From positions 1 to 64,000 of the forward strand of contig NZ_JAFGYY010000002.1 in assembly GCF_017491605.1 (NCBI RefSeq): 64,000 nucleotides of DNA, written 5' to 3'. Positions 25,661 through 35,294 of the stretch are shown in pieces. The stretch comes from Pseudomonas sp. 30_B (GTDB lineage Bacteria > Pseudomonadota > Gammaproteobacteria > Pseudomonadales > Pseudomonadaceae). A program made the position numbers and the translations under genes. Positions within the stretch are counted from its first letter, which is position 1. Each line of letters starts with the position of its first letter. Under the pieces are notes generated by a model. The model was not told the DNA's origin, ran no database searches, and worked only from the letters and a program-made list of their open reading frames with translations.

Positions 25661-25729
25661 GAGCGGACTCCCTCCGCGATGCTCCTGCTTTTCGTAGGGC
25701 GAATAACGCCTGAGGCGTTATCCGCCGTA
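25657..25729. repeat. REP element and adjacent palindrome
   Basis: GTAGGAGCGGACTCCCTCCG starts at 25657 and forms the GTAG-headed hairpin type. Its TAG is the stop codon of the RlmN-like gene. A second palindrome (GTAGGGCGAATAACGCC tgag GGCGTTATCCGCC) follows at 25694-25729; a close relative is at 62714-62752. Confidence 0.8.
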
Positions 25730-25789
25730 TCGGGGTCAGGTATTTCCGCGCCGCATCGGCATGTGCTGAGAGATTTTGTTTCGCCCCCT

Positions 25790-25988
25790 CGGGCGAGTTA
25801 CTTCTTCCAAACGCCGAAGAAGTAACCAAGAAGGCTTGCCCCTGCATCCGGGTCCCGCTTCGCGGGACTTCCCTCGCTCCATCGAAGTTTCAGGGGCCCG
25901 CGTCGACGGGCCATCCCTGGCCCGACGACGCTCTCGCGACATCCATGTCGCTCAACCCCTGAAACTCCGATTCCACTCGGCCTCCTGA
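25790..25988. repeat. Long compound palindromic intergenic repeat
   Basis: Three nested palindromes: GTTACTTCTTC/GAAGAAGTAAC (25797-25826), a CCCGC/GCGGG hairpin (about 25850-25870), and AGTTTCAGGGG (25886) paired with CCCCTGAAACT (25956-25966). I know this layout as a common Pseudomonas intergenic repeat; no coding potential is seen. Confidence 0.7.
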
Positions 25989-26058
25989 AGGGGCGCTCCG
26001 GCGCGCGCGGATGTTTCGCTGGAAGTCTTCAAGAGCAAAGGCAGAGCGTCCTGCTCCC

Positions 26059-26262
26059 GTAGGAGCGGACCTTGTCCGCGAAATCCATCGCGACGGAATG
26101 CGTGCCTACTGGAAAAACACCTCGGCATGACGCCAGAACCTGTAGGACCGAGGGGGACGCCCAGTCCTTGCTCGCGAACCATGGCTGATCGCGGACGGAG
26201 TCCGCTCCTACAAGGGACGGACGCACCGAGTTCAACCTGTAGGAGCGGGCCATGCCCGCGAT
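26059..26262. repeat. REP cluster (three units)
   Basis: Hairpin units of about 24 bases at 26059-26080 (plus), 26188-26211 (minus) and 26239-26262 (plus), each with a GTAG head and a GCGGAC-type stem. The last two form an inverted pair. Confidence 0.85.
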
Positions 26263-26369
26263 ATCCCGATAAGCCGTCGACGGACAACCGCAGGTCGGCC
26301 CCAGGCAACTCCCGCACTGCACACCGACCTATGGTGACGGGCCCCTCACTGGATCGACCCGGAGCTGAG

Positions 26370-26714
26370 ATGTCCGACTTCATTACCGTACTGCGCGAAA
26401 CCTGTCCGACCCCGGTGCTGGACGCCACCAAGTGGAAGCGCATCGGCGGTGACCCGCACACCGTCAACCTCAATGCCTACCTCTCCAAAGACGGCAGCAA
26501 GATCATGGGCACCTGGATCTGCACCCCCGGCAAGTTCGAGGTGAACTACGAGAAGTGGGAGTACTGCCACTTCCTCGACGGCTACTGCATCATCACCCCC
26601 GAGGGCGAGCAGCCGATCCACCTGCGCGCCGGCGATGTGTTCGTCATCGAGCCGGGCATGAAGGGCACCTGGGAAGTGGTGGAGACCGTGCGCAAGTACT
26701 TCGTCTTCGCCTGA
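26370..26714 (+). CDS. Cupin domain protein (EutQ/DUF861-like)
   Basis: A 114-aa single-domain cupin starting at ATG 26370 with GGAG five bases upstream. The pattern GTWICTPGKFEVNYEKWEYCHFLDGYCIITPEG, then GDVFVIEPGMKGTWEV, matches the cupin_3 (DUF861) group, in which the usual metal-binding His residues are mostly absent. It is cytoplasmic. The exact role is unknown; relatives include ureidoglycolate- and ethanolamine-related cupins. A strong terminator follows at 26733-26755, so it is a one-gene unit after a REP cluster. Confidence 0.85.
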   Translation: MSDFITVLRETCPTPVLDATKWKRIGGDPHTVNLNAYLSKDGSKIMGTWICTPGKFEVNYEKWEYCHFLDGYCIITPEGEQPIHLRAGDVFVIEPGMKGTWEVVETVRKYFVFA

Positions 26715-26732
26715 ACCGCGCGGAACGAGAAA

Positions 26733-26755
26733 AGGAGCCCAAGGGCTCCTTTTTT
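26733..26755 (+). terminator. Rho-independent terminator of the cupin gene
   Basis: An 8-bp stem AGGAGCCC / GGGCTCCT with a 2-base loop, followed by TTTTT. Confidence 0.9.
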
Positions 26756-26882
26756 CATGCAACGGGGATCGACTCGCCGCCCACCGACCAACCGGCCGCC
26801 GAGATGCAGCGCCGGCCGGTTATGCGTTCCCAAGAGTAATGGGTACAGTGGCCGTCCCTTTCACCGGAAGAGAGTTGGCAAG

Positions 26883-27191
26883 ATGGTCACCTGTTACCTG
26901 CGTTACGTACTGGACCCGTACAAGCTCAAGGAATTCGAGCACTACGGCCGGCTGTGGATCCCGCTGGTGGAGCGCTTCGGCGGCCAGCACCACGGCTATT
27001 TCCTGCCATCCGAAGGTGCGAACGACATTGCGCTGGCGATGTTCACCTTCCCGAGCCTGGCCGATTACGAACGCTACCGACAGCTATCGATGGAAGACCC
27101 GGACTGCCAGGCTGCCTTCCGTTATGCGGAAGAAACCCGCTGCATCATCAGCTATGAGCGGAGCTTCTTCCGGCCGGTGTTCGGCGGCTGA
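26883..27191 (+). CDS. NIPSNAP family protein
   Basis: A 102-aa ferredoxin-like-fold protein. The opening VTCYLRYVLDPYKLKEFEHYGR and the middle HHGYFLPSEGANDIALAMF are typical of bacterial NIPSNAP-domain proteins. The domain has no agreed biochemical role. The ATG at 26883 fits the family start; longer upstream frames cross the terminator at 26733. It is flanked by that terminator and by a REP cluster. Confidence 0.85.
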   Translation: MVTCYLRYVLDPYKLKEFEHYGRLWIPLVERFGGQHHGYFLPSEGANDIALAMFTFPSLADYERYRQLSMEDPDCQAAFRYAEETRCIISYERSFFRPVFGG

Positions 27192-27239
27192 TCAGCCGCG
27201 GCGGCGAACCTGTTCGTCCGGCGCCGGCCTTGCCGGCGG

Positions 27240-27492
27240 ATCGCGGATAAGATCCGCTCCTACGAGAGCAAGAGTTCCGGGTTATGCGCCCTACGAGCGG
27301 TACCGACGTGACACCGTAGGAGCGGACCTTGTCCGCGAAATCCATCGCGGCGGAGTCCACGGTTGCAGGTGCACGCCGGTGTATTACGCGAACCGGCCAG
27401 CACCGGCCAGCACCGGCCTTGCCGGCGGGGCGCGGATAAGATCCGCTCCTACCCAGGTATCAAGTTCGGTAGGAGCGGACTCCGTCCGCGAT
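27240..27492. repeat. REP cluster (four units)
   Basis: Units at 27240-27263 (minus), 27316-27338 (plus), 27430-27452 (minus) and 27469-27492 (plus), that is, two inverted pairs. The cluster fills most of the 338 bases between the NIPSNAP gene and the convergent oprJ gene. A CCGGCCTTGCCGGC palindrome accompanies the minus-strand units. Confidence 0.85.
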
Positions 27493-27529
27493 CGCTACCC
27501 GTCGGCAGAGGATCAGCGAGAGCGCGCCA

Positions 27530-28960
27530 TCAACGCCGCGCCACCACATCCCCGCTCCAGCCACCACCCAGTGCGCGGAACAGGTCGACCAGGGCGAGCT
27601 GCCGCTGGGTGCTGGTCTCGATGTAGGCCGCTTCGTTGATGAAGTTGTTGCGCTGCGCGTCCAGGTAGCGCAGGTGGCTGTCGACGCCGCCCTCGTAGCG
27701 CGCCTTGGCCAGCTTCAGCGTCTCCTGGGTGGTGTTCACCAGGGCACGGCGGGCGGCCTCCTCGCGGCGCAGGGTATCGGTGGCGGCCAGCGCGTCGGCC
27801 ACTTCGCGGAAAGCGGTCTGGATGGTGCCTTCGTAGGCGGCCACGGCGGAGTCCTTGCGCACCTTGGCCAGGTCCAGGTTGGCGCTGTTGCGCCCGGCAT
27901 CGAAGATCGGCAGCGTCAGGTTCGGTACGAAACTCCAGGAACGCGAGCCGCCGTCGAACAGCCCGGACATTTCCGCGCTCGATGTGCCGAAGCTGCCGGT
28001 CAGGCTGATGCGCGGGAAGAACGCCGCCCGTGCCGCGCCGATGTCGGCGTTGCGCGCCTTGAGCTGGTGCTCGGCGGCGCGGATGTCCGGGCGCCGCTCG
28101 ATCAGCTCCGACGGCGTGCCGGGCGCGATGTCCTGGATCAGCATGGCCTTGGGCTGCGGTACCTGCGGAATGCGTTTGGCCGCGTCCGGCGTGCCGAGCA
28201 GCAGCACCAGGGCGTTGAGCGCCTGCTGCTTCTGCCGGGCATTGCTTTCCAGTTCGGCGCGGGACTGTTCCACCAGCCCCAGCGCTTCCTGGTAGTCCAG
28301 CGCGGTGGCGGCGCCGGCGGTGCGGCGTTTGCCGATCAGGTCGAGGGAGTCCTCGCGGCTGGCCAGGGTCTGCTCGGTCAGCAGCAGGCGCCGCTGGGCG
28401 CCGTCGTAGCTCAGGTAGGCCTGGCTGACCTCGGCGACCAGCGCGATGCGCGCACTGCGGCCGGCTTCCTCGGTGGCCAGGTACTGCTCCAGGGCGGCGT
28501 CGGTCAGGCTTTTCACCCGGCCGAACAGGTCCAATTCGTACTCGGGCAGCGCCAGGCCGACCTGGTAGTTGCTGCTCACGCCGGAGCGCCCGTCGCTGGA
28601 CAGGTCGCCCGGCAGCCGCTGGCGATTGCCGTTGGCCGTACCGCTCAGCCCCGGCACCTGCTCGGAACGCTGGATGCGGTACTGCGCACGGGCCTGCTCG
28701 ATGTCCAGCAGGGTCTGGCGCAGCGAGCGGTTGTTGTCCAGGGCGATATTCACCAGGTCGCGCAGTTCGCCGTCGACGATGAAGGTCTGCCAGTCCAGGT
28801 TGCTCGCGGCCTGGCCAGCCTGCGCGGCGGGGCCGCTCCAGTTCGCGGCCACCGGCGCTTCGGGGCGTTCATAGGTGGGGGCCATGGAACAGCCGCCCAG
28901 GAACAGGGCCGGGGCCAGCGCCAGCAGCAGGGCCGACGCGGTAAAGGCGGGTTTGCGCAT
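27530..28960 (-). CDS. oprJ: Outer-membrane efflux channel OprJ
   Basis: A 476-aa outer-membrane factor of the TolC/OprM class. The lipobox FLGGC gives a lipidated Cys24. Two structural repeats are visible, with the family segments PEYELDLFGRV and ELIERRPDIRAAEHQLKARNADIGAARAAFFPRISLTG. From memory it closely resembles P. aeruginosa OprJ, including the opening MRKPAF and the closing LVDLFRALGGGW. The trimer forms the exit duct of the MexCD pump. It starts 5 bases after the mexD stop. A REP cluster lies just beyond its stop. Confidence 0.95.
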   Translation of the reverse strand: MRKPAFTASALLLALAPALFLGGCSMAPTYERPEAPVAANWSGPAAQAGQAASNLDWQTFIVDGELRDLVNIALDNNRSLRQTLLDIEQARAQYRIQRSEQVPGLSGTANGNRQRLPGDLSSDGRSGVSSNYQVGLALPEYELDLFGRVKSLTDAALEQYLATEEAGRSARIALVAEVSQAYLSYDGAQRRLLLTEQTLASREDSLDLIGKRRTAGAATALDYQEALGLVEQSRAELESNARQKQQALNALVLLLGTPDAAKRIPQVPQPKAMLIQDIAPGTPSELIERRPDIRAAEHQLKARNADIGAARAAFFPRISLTGSFGTSSAEMSGLFDGGSRSWSFVPNLTLPIFDAGRNSANLDLAKVRKDSAVAAYEGTIQTAFREVADALAATDTLRREEAARRALVNTTQETLKLAKARYEGGVDSHLRYLDAQRNNFINEAAYIETSTQRQLALVDLFRALGGGWSGDVVARR

Positions 28961-28965
28961 GGCGG

Positions 28966-31900
28966 TCACTCCGTGGCCTCGAGGGTTGTGTGGGCGGGCT
29001 TGGGTTTGCGGCGCAGCAGCGACAGCAGCCAGACGAAGCAGATGGGCACGAAGATCACCCCCAGCAGCGTGGCGCTGAGCATCCCGCCGATCACCCCGGT
29101 GCCGATGGCGCGCTGGCTGGCGGCGCCGGCGCCGCTGGCGATGGTCAGCGGCACCACGCCGAGGATGAATGCCATGGAGGTCATGATGATCGGGCGGAAG
29201 CGCAGGCGGGCGGCCTCGATGGCGGCTTCGCGCAGGCTGTAGCCCTTCTCCCAGAGCTCCTTGGCGAACTCGACGATGAGGATCGCGTTCTTCGCCGCCA
29301 GGCCGATGATGGTGATCAGGCCGACCTTGAAGTACACGTCGTTGGGCAGGCCCACGACCATCACCGCGAGCACCGCGCCGAGGGCGCCGATGGGCACGAT
29401 CAGCATCACCGACAGCGGGATCGCCCAGCTCTCGTAGAGCGCCACCAGCAGCAGGAACACCACCAGGATGGCGAGGGCGAACAGCTGGCTCGCCTGGCCG
29501 CTGGCGACCTTCTCCTGGTAGGACAGGCCGGTCCACTCGTAGCCGATGCCGGCCGGCAGGTCGGCCACCAGACGCTGCATCTCGGCCATGGCTTCACCGG
29601 TGCTCACGCCCGGTGCCGCGTCACCGGCGATGCGGATCGACGGGTAGCCGTTGTAGCGCACCAGTTGTACCGGGCCTTCTTCCCAGCGGGTGCTGACGAA
29701 GGCGGACAGCGGCACCAGCTCGCCGCTGGCGTTGGGCACGTAGAGCTTGAGCACGGCTTCCGGGGTCATCCGTTCGCCCTGTTCGGCCTGCACCACCACG
29801 CGTTGCTGGCGGCCGGCGTTGGCGAAGTCGTTGATCACCGACGAGCCGAAGGCGGTGGACAGCGCGCTGCTGATCGACTCGAAGCTGACGCCGAGGGTGC
29901 GCGCCTTGTCGCGGTCGATTTCCAGGCGCAGCTGCGGCGCTTCGGCAAGACCTTCCATCATCGCGTAGAGGATCTTCGGGTTGCCGTTGGCCTGCCCGAG
30001 CAGTTGGTCGCGGGCCGCCAGCAGCGCCTCGCGGCCAAGGCCGGCGCGGTCCTGCAGGCGCAGCGAGAAGCCGCCGGAGTTGCCCAGGCCGTCGATCGGC
30101 GGCGGGGTGACCGCCATGATCGCGCCATCGCTCAGGCCGGCGAAGCGCTCGTTGGTCAGCGCGGCTTCGGCGTCGGCGGACTGCTCGGCGCTGCGCACGG
30201 ACCAGTCCTTCAGGGTCGGGAAGGACAGCGCGGCGTTCTCGCCCATGCCGGAGAAGCTGAAGCCCATCACCAGGAACACCGAATCGACCGCCTTGCGGGA
30301 CATCAGGTAGCGCTCCAGCTCCTGGCCGGTGAGGTCGGTGCGCGCGCGGGTGGCGCCCGGCGGCAGCTGGATGTCGACGATCATGTAGCCCTGGTCTTCC
30401 ACCGGCACGAAGGATTCCGGTAGGCGCACGTAGCTGTAGCCGAGCACGGCGATGATGCCGGCGTAGACCAGCATGTAGCGCCCGGCACGCTTGACCAGCG
30501 CGCTATTGAGCAGGGTGTAGCGCTCGGTCAGGCGGGCGAAGGCACGGTTGAAGGCGCCAAAGAAGCCGCGTTTCTCATGGTGGCCCGCCGGGACCGGCTT
30601 GAGCAGGGTGGCGCAGAGTGCCGGGGTGAAGGTCAGGGCGAGGAAGCCGGAGAACAGGATCGACACCGCCAGCGACAGCGAGAACTGCTGGTAGATCACG
30701 CCCACGGAACCGGCCATGAACGCCAGCGGCAGGAACACCGCCGAGAGTACCAGGGTGATGCCGACGATGGCGCCGGACACCTGGCCCATCGCCTTGACCG
30801 TGGCGGCGGCGGGGGAGAGCCCTTCCTCGGCCATGATCCGCTCGACGTTCTCGACCACCACGATGGCGTCGTCCACCAGGATGCCGATGGCCAGCACCAT
30901 GCCGAACATGGTCATCATGTTCACCGAGAAGCCCAGCAGGTACATCATCGTCAGCGTGCCCAGCAGGCACACCGGCACCACGATGGCCGGGATCAGGGTG
31001 TAGCGGACGTTCTGCAGGAACAGGAACATCACCAGGAACACCAGCACCATGGCTTCGATCAGGGTATGGATCACCTTCTCGATGGCCACGTCGACGAAGC
31101 GCGAGGTGTCGTAGGGCACCGAGTACTCGACGTCGTCGGGGAAGTTCGCCGACAGTTCGGCCAGGCGTTCCTTGACCAGTTCGGCGGTCTGCAGCGCGTT
31201 GGCGCCGGGTGACAGCTGGATGGCGCCGGCCACCGCCGGTTTGCCGTTCAGGCGCGAGGAGAAGTTGTAGCTTTCGCTGCCCACTTCCATGCGCGCGACA
31301 TCGGCCAGCTTCACGGTGGACCCGTCGGGATTGGCGCGCAGCACGATGCGGCCGAATTCCGCCGGATCGTCCAGGGTGCCTTTCACCGCCAGGGTGGCGG
31401 TCACTTCCTGCGCTGTGCTGCCCGGCGAGCTGCCGAAGGCGCCGGCCGGCACCTGCACGTTCTGCCCGCGAATGGCGTTGCTCACGTCATCGATGGAGAG
31501 GCCATAGCCGACCAGCTTCTGCGGGTCGATCCAGACGCGCATGGCCGCTTCTGAAGAGAAGAACTGCAGCTTGCCGACGCCTTGTACGCGGCGCAGCTCG
31601 TTGTTGATGTTGCGCGCGGCGTAGTCGCCCAGGGCGGTGGTGTCCGTGCGCGCGGAGCCTTCCTTGTAGTTGAGCGCATAGATCAGCAGGAAGCCGGCGC
31701 TGGTCTGCTCGACCTCCAGGCCCTGGGTGAGCACGGCCTGGGGCATGCGCGCCTCGGCCTTCTTCAGGCGGTTCTGCACGTCCACCTGGGCCAGCTCCGG
31801 ATTGGTGCCGGGCTGGAAGGTGACCACCACCTCGGCGGTGCCGTTGGAGTTGCTGGTGGACTCGAAGTAGAGCAGGCCCTTGGCGCCGTTGAGCTCTTCC

Positions 31901-32097
31901 TCGATCACGCTGGTGACCGAGTCCACCAGCACCTGCGCGGAAGCGCCGGGGTAGGTGGCGGTGACGGTGATCTGCGGCGGCGCCACGTTGGGGTACTGCG
32001 CCACCGGCAGCAGCGGGATGACCAGCAGGCCGGCCAGGGAAATGAACAGCGCCACCACCCACGCGAAGTTGGGGCGCATGATGAAGAACTTGGACAT
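28966..32097 (-). CDS. mexD: RND multidrug efflux pump inner-membrane transporter MexD
   Basis: A 1043-aa HAE1-family RND transporter with 12 predicted helices and two large periplasmic loops. The proton-relay acidic pair is in [18 protein letters not shown] (near 400-415) and the relay lysine in [16 protein letters not shown] (near 940). Long runs match what I remember of P. aeruginosa MexD, such as [20 protein letters not shown] and [14 protein letters not shown] loops. It exports fluoroquinolones, tetracycline, chloramphenicol, some beta-lactams and biocides, driven by protons. It is the middle gene of mexC-mexD-oprJ with a GAGGA ribosome site. Confidence 0.96.
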   Translation of the reverse strand: MSKFFIMRPNFAWVVALFISLAGLLVIPLLPVAQYPNVAPPQITVTATYPGASAQVLVDSVTSVIEEELNGAKGLLYFESTSNSNGTAEVVVTFQPGTNPELAQVDVQNRLKKAEARMPQAVLTQGLEVEQTSAGFLLIYALNYKEGSARTDTTALGDYAARNINNELRRVQGVGKLQFFSSEAAMRVWIDPQKLVGYGLSIDDVSNAIRGQNVQVPAGAFGSSPGSTAQEVTATLAVKGTLDDPAEFGRIVLRANPDGSTVKLADVARMEVGSESYNFSSRLNGKPAVAGAIQLSPGANALQTAELVKERLAELSANFPDDVEYSVPYDTSRFVDVAIEKVIHTLIEAMVLVFLVMFLFLQNVRYTLIPAIVVPVCLLGTLTMMYLLGFSVNMMTMFGMVLAIGILVDDAIVVVENVERIMAEEGLSPAAATVKAMGQVSGAIVGITLVLSAVFLPLAFMAGSVGVIYQQFSLSLAVSILFSGFLALTFTPALCATLLKPVPAGHHEKRGFFGAFNRAFARLTERYTLLNSALVKRAGRYMLVYAGIIAVLGYSYVRLPESFVPVEDQGYMIVDIQLPPGATRARTDLTGQELERYLMSRKAVDSVFLVMGFSFSGMGENAALSFPTLKDWSVRSAEQSADAEAALTNERFAGLSDGAIMAVTPPPIDGLGNSGGFSLRLQDRAGLGREALLAARDQLLGQANGNPKILYAMMEGLAEAPQLRLEIDRDKARTLGVSFESISSALSTAFGSSVINDFANAGRQQRVVVQAEQGERMTPEAVLKLYVPNASGELVPLSAFVSTRWEEGPVQLVRYNGYPSIRIAGDAAPGVSTGEAMAEMQRLVADLPAGIGYEWTGLSYQEKVASGQASQLFALAILVVFLLLVALYESWAIPLSVMLIVPIGALGAVLAVMVVGLPNDVYFKVGLITIIGLAAKNAILIVEFAKELWEKGYSLREAAIEAARLRFRPIIMTSMAFILGVVPLTIASGAGAASQRAIGTGVIGGMLSATLLGVIFVPICFVWLLSLLRRKPKPAHTTLEATE

Positions 32098-32124
32098 GGA
32101 ATATTCCTCGCGGCGAGCCCGGCC

Positions 32125-33273
32125 TTACTGGCGTGCTGCCTGCTGCTCCTGCGTCTGGCGCGGTTCGACCTTGCTGCCCGGCTGCAGGCCGGTGAGGCCG
32201 CCGACTATTACCCGGTCGCCGCTGGCCAGGCCCTGGCTGATCTGCCAGCGCGAGCCCTGCATGGCGCCGGTCACGACCGGCCGGGTCTCGACGCGGCTGT
32301 CGGCGCCGATCACCAGCACATGGGCGCTGCCGTCGCTGGCGCGCTGCACCGCACGCTGCGGCACCAGGATGGCCTTGGCATCGCTGCCCTGGGGCGCGGT
32401 GACCCGCACGTACATACCCGGCAGCAGCACGCCGTCGGGGTTGGCGAAGCTGCCGCGCAGCGAGACCTGGCCGGTGCCACGGTCCACCGAGATGTCGGTG
32501 AACAGCAGTTCGCCCTGGCGCTCGTAGTTGGTGCCGTCGACGCGGATGCTCAGCGCCTGGCTCTGGCCGGCGGACAGGTTGCCGCCCTTGAGCGCCTCGC
32601 GCAGGCGCAGGGCATCGGCCACCGGCTGGGTGAAGTCGGCGTAGATCGGGTCGAGTTGCTGGATGCGCGCCATCAGCGTCGCCTCGCCCTGGCCGACCAG
32701 CGCGCCCTCGGTGACCAGCGCGCGACCGATGCGCCCGGAAATCGGCGCCTTGACCGAGGCATAGCCCAGGTTCAGCCGCGCGCTTTCCAGGTCCGCCTGG
32801 GCCGAACGCACCGCGGCCTGCGAACTGCGCATGTCGGCAGTGGCGCTGTCGAAGTCCTGCTGGCTGACCGCCTCGATCTTCACCAGCGGTTCGTAGCGTT
32901 TGACCCGGGCCTGCGCCTCATAGAGCGAGGCTTGCGCCCGCGCCAGCTCGCCCTCGGCACGGGATACGGCGGCCTTGAGCGGCGCCGGGTCGATCTGGAA
33001 CAGCAGGTCGCCGGCCTTCACGTCGGCGCCTTCGGCGAAGCGCTTCTGCAGCACGATGCCGGCCACCCGGGCGCGGACTTCGGCCACGCGCATGGGCTCG
33101 ATGCGCCCCGGCAGTTCCGAGGTCAACACCAGCGGCTCGGTGACCACCGCCACCACATCCACCGGACGGGCAACCTCGGCGGCTGCTTCCGGCTCGCCCG
33201 AAGGCCCGCAACCGGCGAGCGCCATCGCCGCTACCAAAACACTGATCGTCCCTATTGCACGCACGCTGCCCAT
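32125..33273 (-). CDS. mexC: RND efflux periplasmic adaptor MexC
   Basis: A 382-aa membrane-fusion protein with lipobox ALAGC (Cys22). The barrel-sandwich lipoyl halves are seen at VRARVAGIVLQKRFAEGADVK and LGYASVKAPISGRIGRALVTEG, separated by a coiled-coil hairpin. It bridges MexD and OprJ in the periplasm. It is the first gene of the operon; the ATG at 33273 has GGGTG upstream. The promoter region is shared with the divergent repressor gene nfxB, and a 22-bp palindrome sits there. Confidence 0.95.
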   Translation of the reverse strand: MGSVRAIGTISVLVAAMALAGCGPSGEPEAAAEVARPVDVVAVVTEPLVLTSELPGRIEPMRVAEVRARVAGIVLQKRFAEGADVKAGDLLFQIDPAPLKAAVSRAEGELARAQASLYEAQARVKRYEPLVKIEAVSQQDFDSATADMRSSQAAVRSAQADLESARLNLGYASVKAPISGRIGRALVTEGALVGQGEATLMARIQQLDPIYADFTQPVADALRLREALKGGNLSAGQSQALSIRVDGTNYERQGELLFTDISVDRGTGQVSLRGSFANPDGVLLPGMYVRVTAPQGSDAKAILVPQRAVQRASDGSAHVLVIGADSRVETRPVVTGAMQGSRWQISQGLASGDRVIVGGLTGLQPGSKVEPRQTQEQQAARQ

Positions 33274-33327
33274 GATTCACCCGGGTCTGTCTAACTGGAA
33301 AGGTGCGTATGATCCTTTTAAATTTAA

Positions 33328-33349
33328 AATGAGTCAATATTGTCTCATT
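33328..33349. promoter_or_regulatory. Candidate NfxB operator (22-bp palindrome)
   Basis: AATGAGTCAATATTGTCTCATT is self-complementary at 20 of 22 positions. It lies 55 bases upstream of mexC and 95 bases upstream of nfxB. A second copy of the half-site, AATGAGACAAT, is at 33409-33419 near the nfxB start, and a weaker AATGTGTCAT at 33368-33377. NfxB is known to repress mexCD-oprJ and itself from this interval in P. aeruginosa; assignment of these exact bases is an inference. Confidence 0.65.
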
Positions 33350-33444
33350 TGCTTCGTATCTGTATAAAATGTGTCATCTCCTTTCAAAAGGAGGGTCTCT
33401 TTCTGCACAATGAGACAATCCGATATCCAGTTCCGAGGCTACGA

Positions 33445-34005
33445 ATGACACTCACTGCCCACGATGAACGTCTTCTCAACGCTCTGGCCGTGGCCATCGT
33501 CGATCGCCCGCGGGCGACGCTGAAGGAGCTGGCGGAGTCGGCGGGGGTGAGCAAGGCCACGTTGCACCGCTTCTGCGGCACCCGCGACAACCTGGTGCAG
33601 ATGCTGGAGACCTATGGCCATTCGGTGATCCGCACGATCCTCGAGGCGGCCGAGCTGCAGCAGGACCCGTCGCTGGACGCGCTGCGCCGGCTGATCGCCG
33701 AGCACCTCAAGCACCGCGACATGCTGGCCTTCCTGATCTTCCAGTTCCGCACCGAGAGCCTCGATGTGGAGACCGCCACCGAGCGCTGGAGCTACTACAT
33801 CGACGCCGTGGACGCCTTCTTCCTGCGCGGCCAGCAGAACGGCGTGTTCCGCATCGACATCACCGCCGCGGTGTTCACCGAACTCTTCCTCTCGATGCTC
33901 TACGGCATGGTCGACGCCGAGCGCTACGGCCGGGCGGCAAGCTCCAGCTCGGCCAGCGTGCTGGAGCGGCTATTCCTGCAGGGGGCGCTGGTCCAGGCCG
34001 GATAG
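33445..34005 (+). CDS. nfxB: Transcriptional repressor NfxB of the mexCD-oprJ operon
   Basis: A 186-aa regulator whose N-terminal helix-turn-helix (ATLKELAESAGVSKATLHRFCGTRDNLVQML, quoted in part) and C-terminal FFLRGQQNGVFRIDITAAVFTEL closely match P. aeruginosa NfxB from memory. The ATG at 33445 gives the family start MTLTAHDERLL and has GAGG upstream; the longer frame from 33340 would run through the operator region. Loss of NfxB causes overexpression of MexCD-OprJ and fluoroquinolone resistance. The reading frame here is intact, so the pump should be silent in unstressed cells. Confidence 0.93.
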   Translation: MTLTAHDERLLNALAVAIVDRPRATLKELAESAGVSKATLHRFCGTRDNLVQMLETYGHSVIRTILEAAELQQDPSLDALRRLIAEHLKHRDMLAFLIFQFRTESLDVETATERWSYYIDAVDAFFLRGQQNGVFRIDITAAVFTELFLSMLYGMVDAERYGRAASSSSASVLERLFLQGALVQAG

Positions 34006-34214
34006 GGCGTTGCGTCCAGGGCAGGGGCGATGGGTTTCCCGGCTTTCCCCAATGGTCGGGCGCTGATGTATTTACCGGCTACGCTGAACCTAAGGACCAA
34101 GGGCCAGGAGGGTGATTCGGCAGTAAGGCAGTAGAGTCAACGTGAGGCCGTGGAAATGGTTACGGGTTTCCCCGCTCCATTGCATTCCCGACGCGCCAGC
34201 GGCGGGAATGCGAA

Positions 34215-35213
34215 ATGAATACGCGATCAGCCTGTGTTTCCTCCCCAACGCTTCTGGTCACCGCCATCGGTTCCTTCTCCGCAGAAGCTGTTATCACTTC
34301 GTTGCGCCATTGTTCTCACATGCGAATACTCGGCAGTAGCACCGTCCCCGAAGAATGGACGGCGACTTCGGCCTTGCTCGACGGCGTGCATCAGGTGCCC
34401 GTCGCACGGGACTCGCGGGCCTATGTCGACAGCGTCCTGGCCCTCTGCGAATCCGAAGGGGTCACCCACGTGCTGCCGCTGACCGACGCCGAGATCGATG
34501 CCTTCGCGCTGCACCACCAGGCGTTCTCCCGGCGAGGCATCACGCTGTGCATGTCGCCGGTCGAAGGGGTGCGCATCAGCCGCGACAAATGGCGCGTCTT
34601 CGAGGTGTTCCGCAGCGACCCGAACATTCACACCATCGCCACCTGGCTGCTGGAGGAGCTGCCCTCCACGGGGCTGGCCTTCCCGCTGATCGCCAAGCCG
34701 CGCGGCGGGCGCAGCAGCGAGGGGCTGGAGCGGATCTACGATGTGCATGACCTGGTGTACTTCCGCCGCAAGCTCGATGGGCGCGGCTATATCGTGCAGC
34801 CGCTGCTCGAAGGCGAGGTGTGCGTGGTGGACGTGGTGCGCCAGCGCGACAGCGGATGTTCGGCGGCCATGGCCAGGCAGGAGCTGATGCGTACCTCCAA
34901 CGGCGCCGGCATGACCGTCAGGATGCTCAACGACCCGCAGCTGATCGATGCGGCGCTCGACGTCGCTCGGGCCCTCGACATGAATGGCTGCGTCAATGTC
35001 GAATTCCTCATGCACGATGACGTGCCGCTGCTGATGGACCTCAATCCCCGGTTTTCGGCCGGTGTGGCCTTCAGCCAGCTCTCGGGCTACGACATGGTGG
35101 CCAACCATTGGCGGTGCTTCTCCGGGGAGGCACTCGATGAGCCGGTCATGCCCGAGCCGCGCATCTATGTCCGCCGTATCGTGGAAGTTGAGCCCTGGGT
35201 CCCGGAGAGCTGA
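34215..35213 (+). CDS. ATP-grasp domain protein (carbamoyl-phosphate-synthase-like)
   Basis: A 332-aa protein. The N-terminal pre-ATP-grasp fold starts LLVTAIGSFSAEAVITSLRH, followed by an ATP-grasp domain with the lysine in FPLIAKPRGGRSSEGL (about 155-172) and the metal-binding segment LLMDLNPRFSAG (about 273-284). These enzymes join a carboxylate to an amine or thiol through an acyl-phosphate. Stand-alone members with this layout often make peptide-like metabolites or modify cofactors, but nothing nearby identifies the substrate. The next gene, a SulP transporter, begins 81 bases downstream and may be cotranscribed. Confidence 0.85.
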   Translation: MNTRSACVSSPTLLVTAIGSFSAEAVITSLRHCSHMRILGSSTVPEEWTATSALLDGVHQVPVARDSRAYVDSVLALCESEGVTHVLPLTDAEIDAFALHHQAFSRRGITLCMSPVEGVRISRDKWRVFEVFRSDPNIHTIATWLLEELPSTGLAFPLIAKPRGGRSSEGLERIYDVHDLVYFRRKLDGRGYIVQPLLEGEVCVVDVVRQRDSGCSAAMARQELMRTSNGAGMTVRMLNDPQLIDAALDVARALDMNGCVNVEFLMHDDVPLLMDLNPRFSAGVAFSQLSGYDMVANHWRCFSGEALDEPVMPEPRIYVRRIVEVEPWVPES

Positions 35214-35294
35214 GTGGGCCGGACGAGTGGCCGGGCGCGACGCATTTCCGTACCATTGCCGGCCTTTTGCGCAACACCCGTCCCGAGCCGAACC

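Noticed and set aside
25657..27492. CRISPR-like regular repeats
   Set aside because: The units are hairpins in alternating orientation with irregular spacing, so they are REP elements; no cas genes are present.
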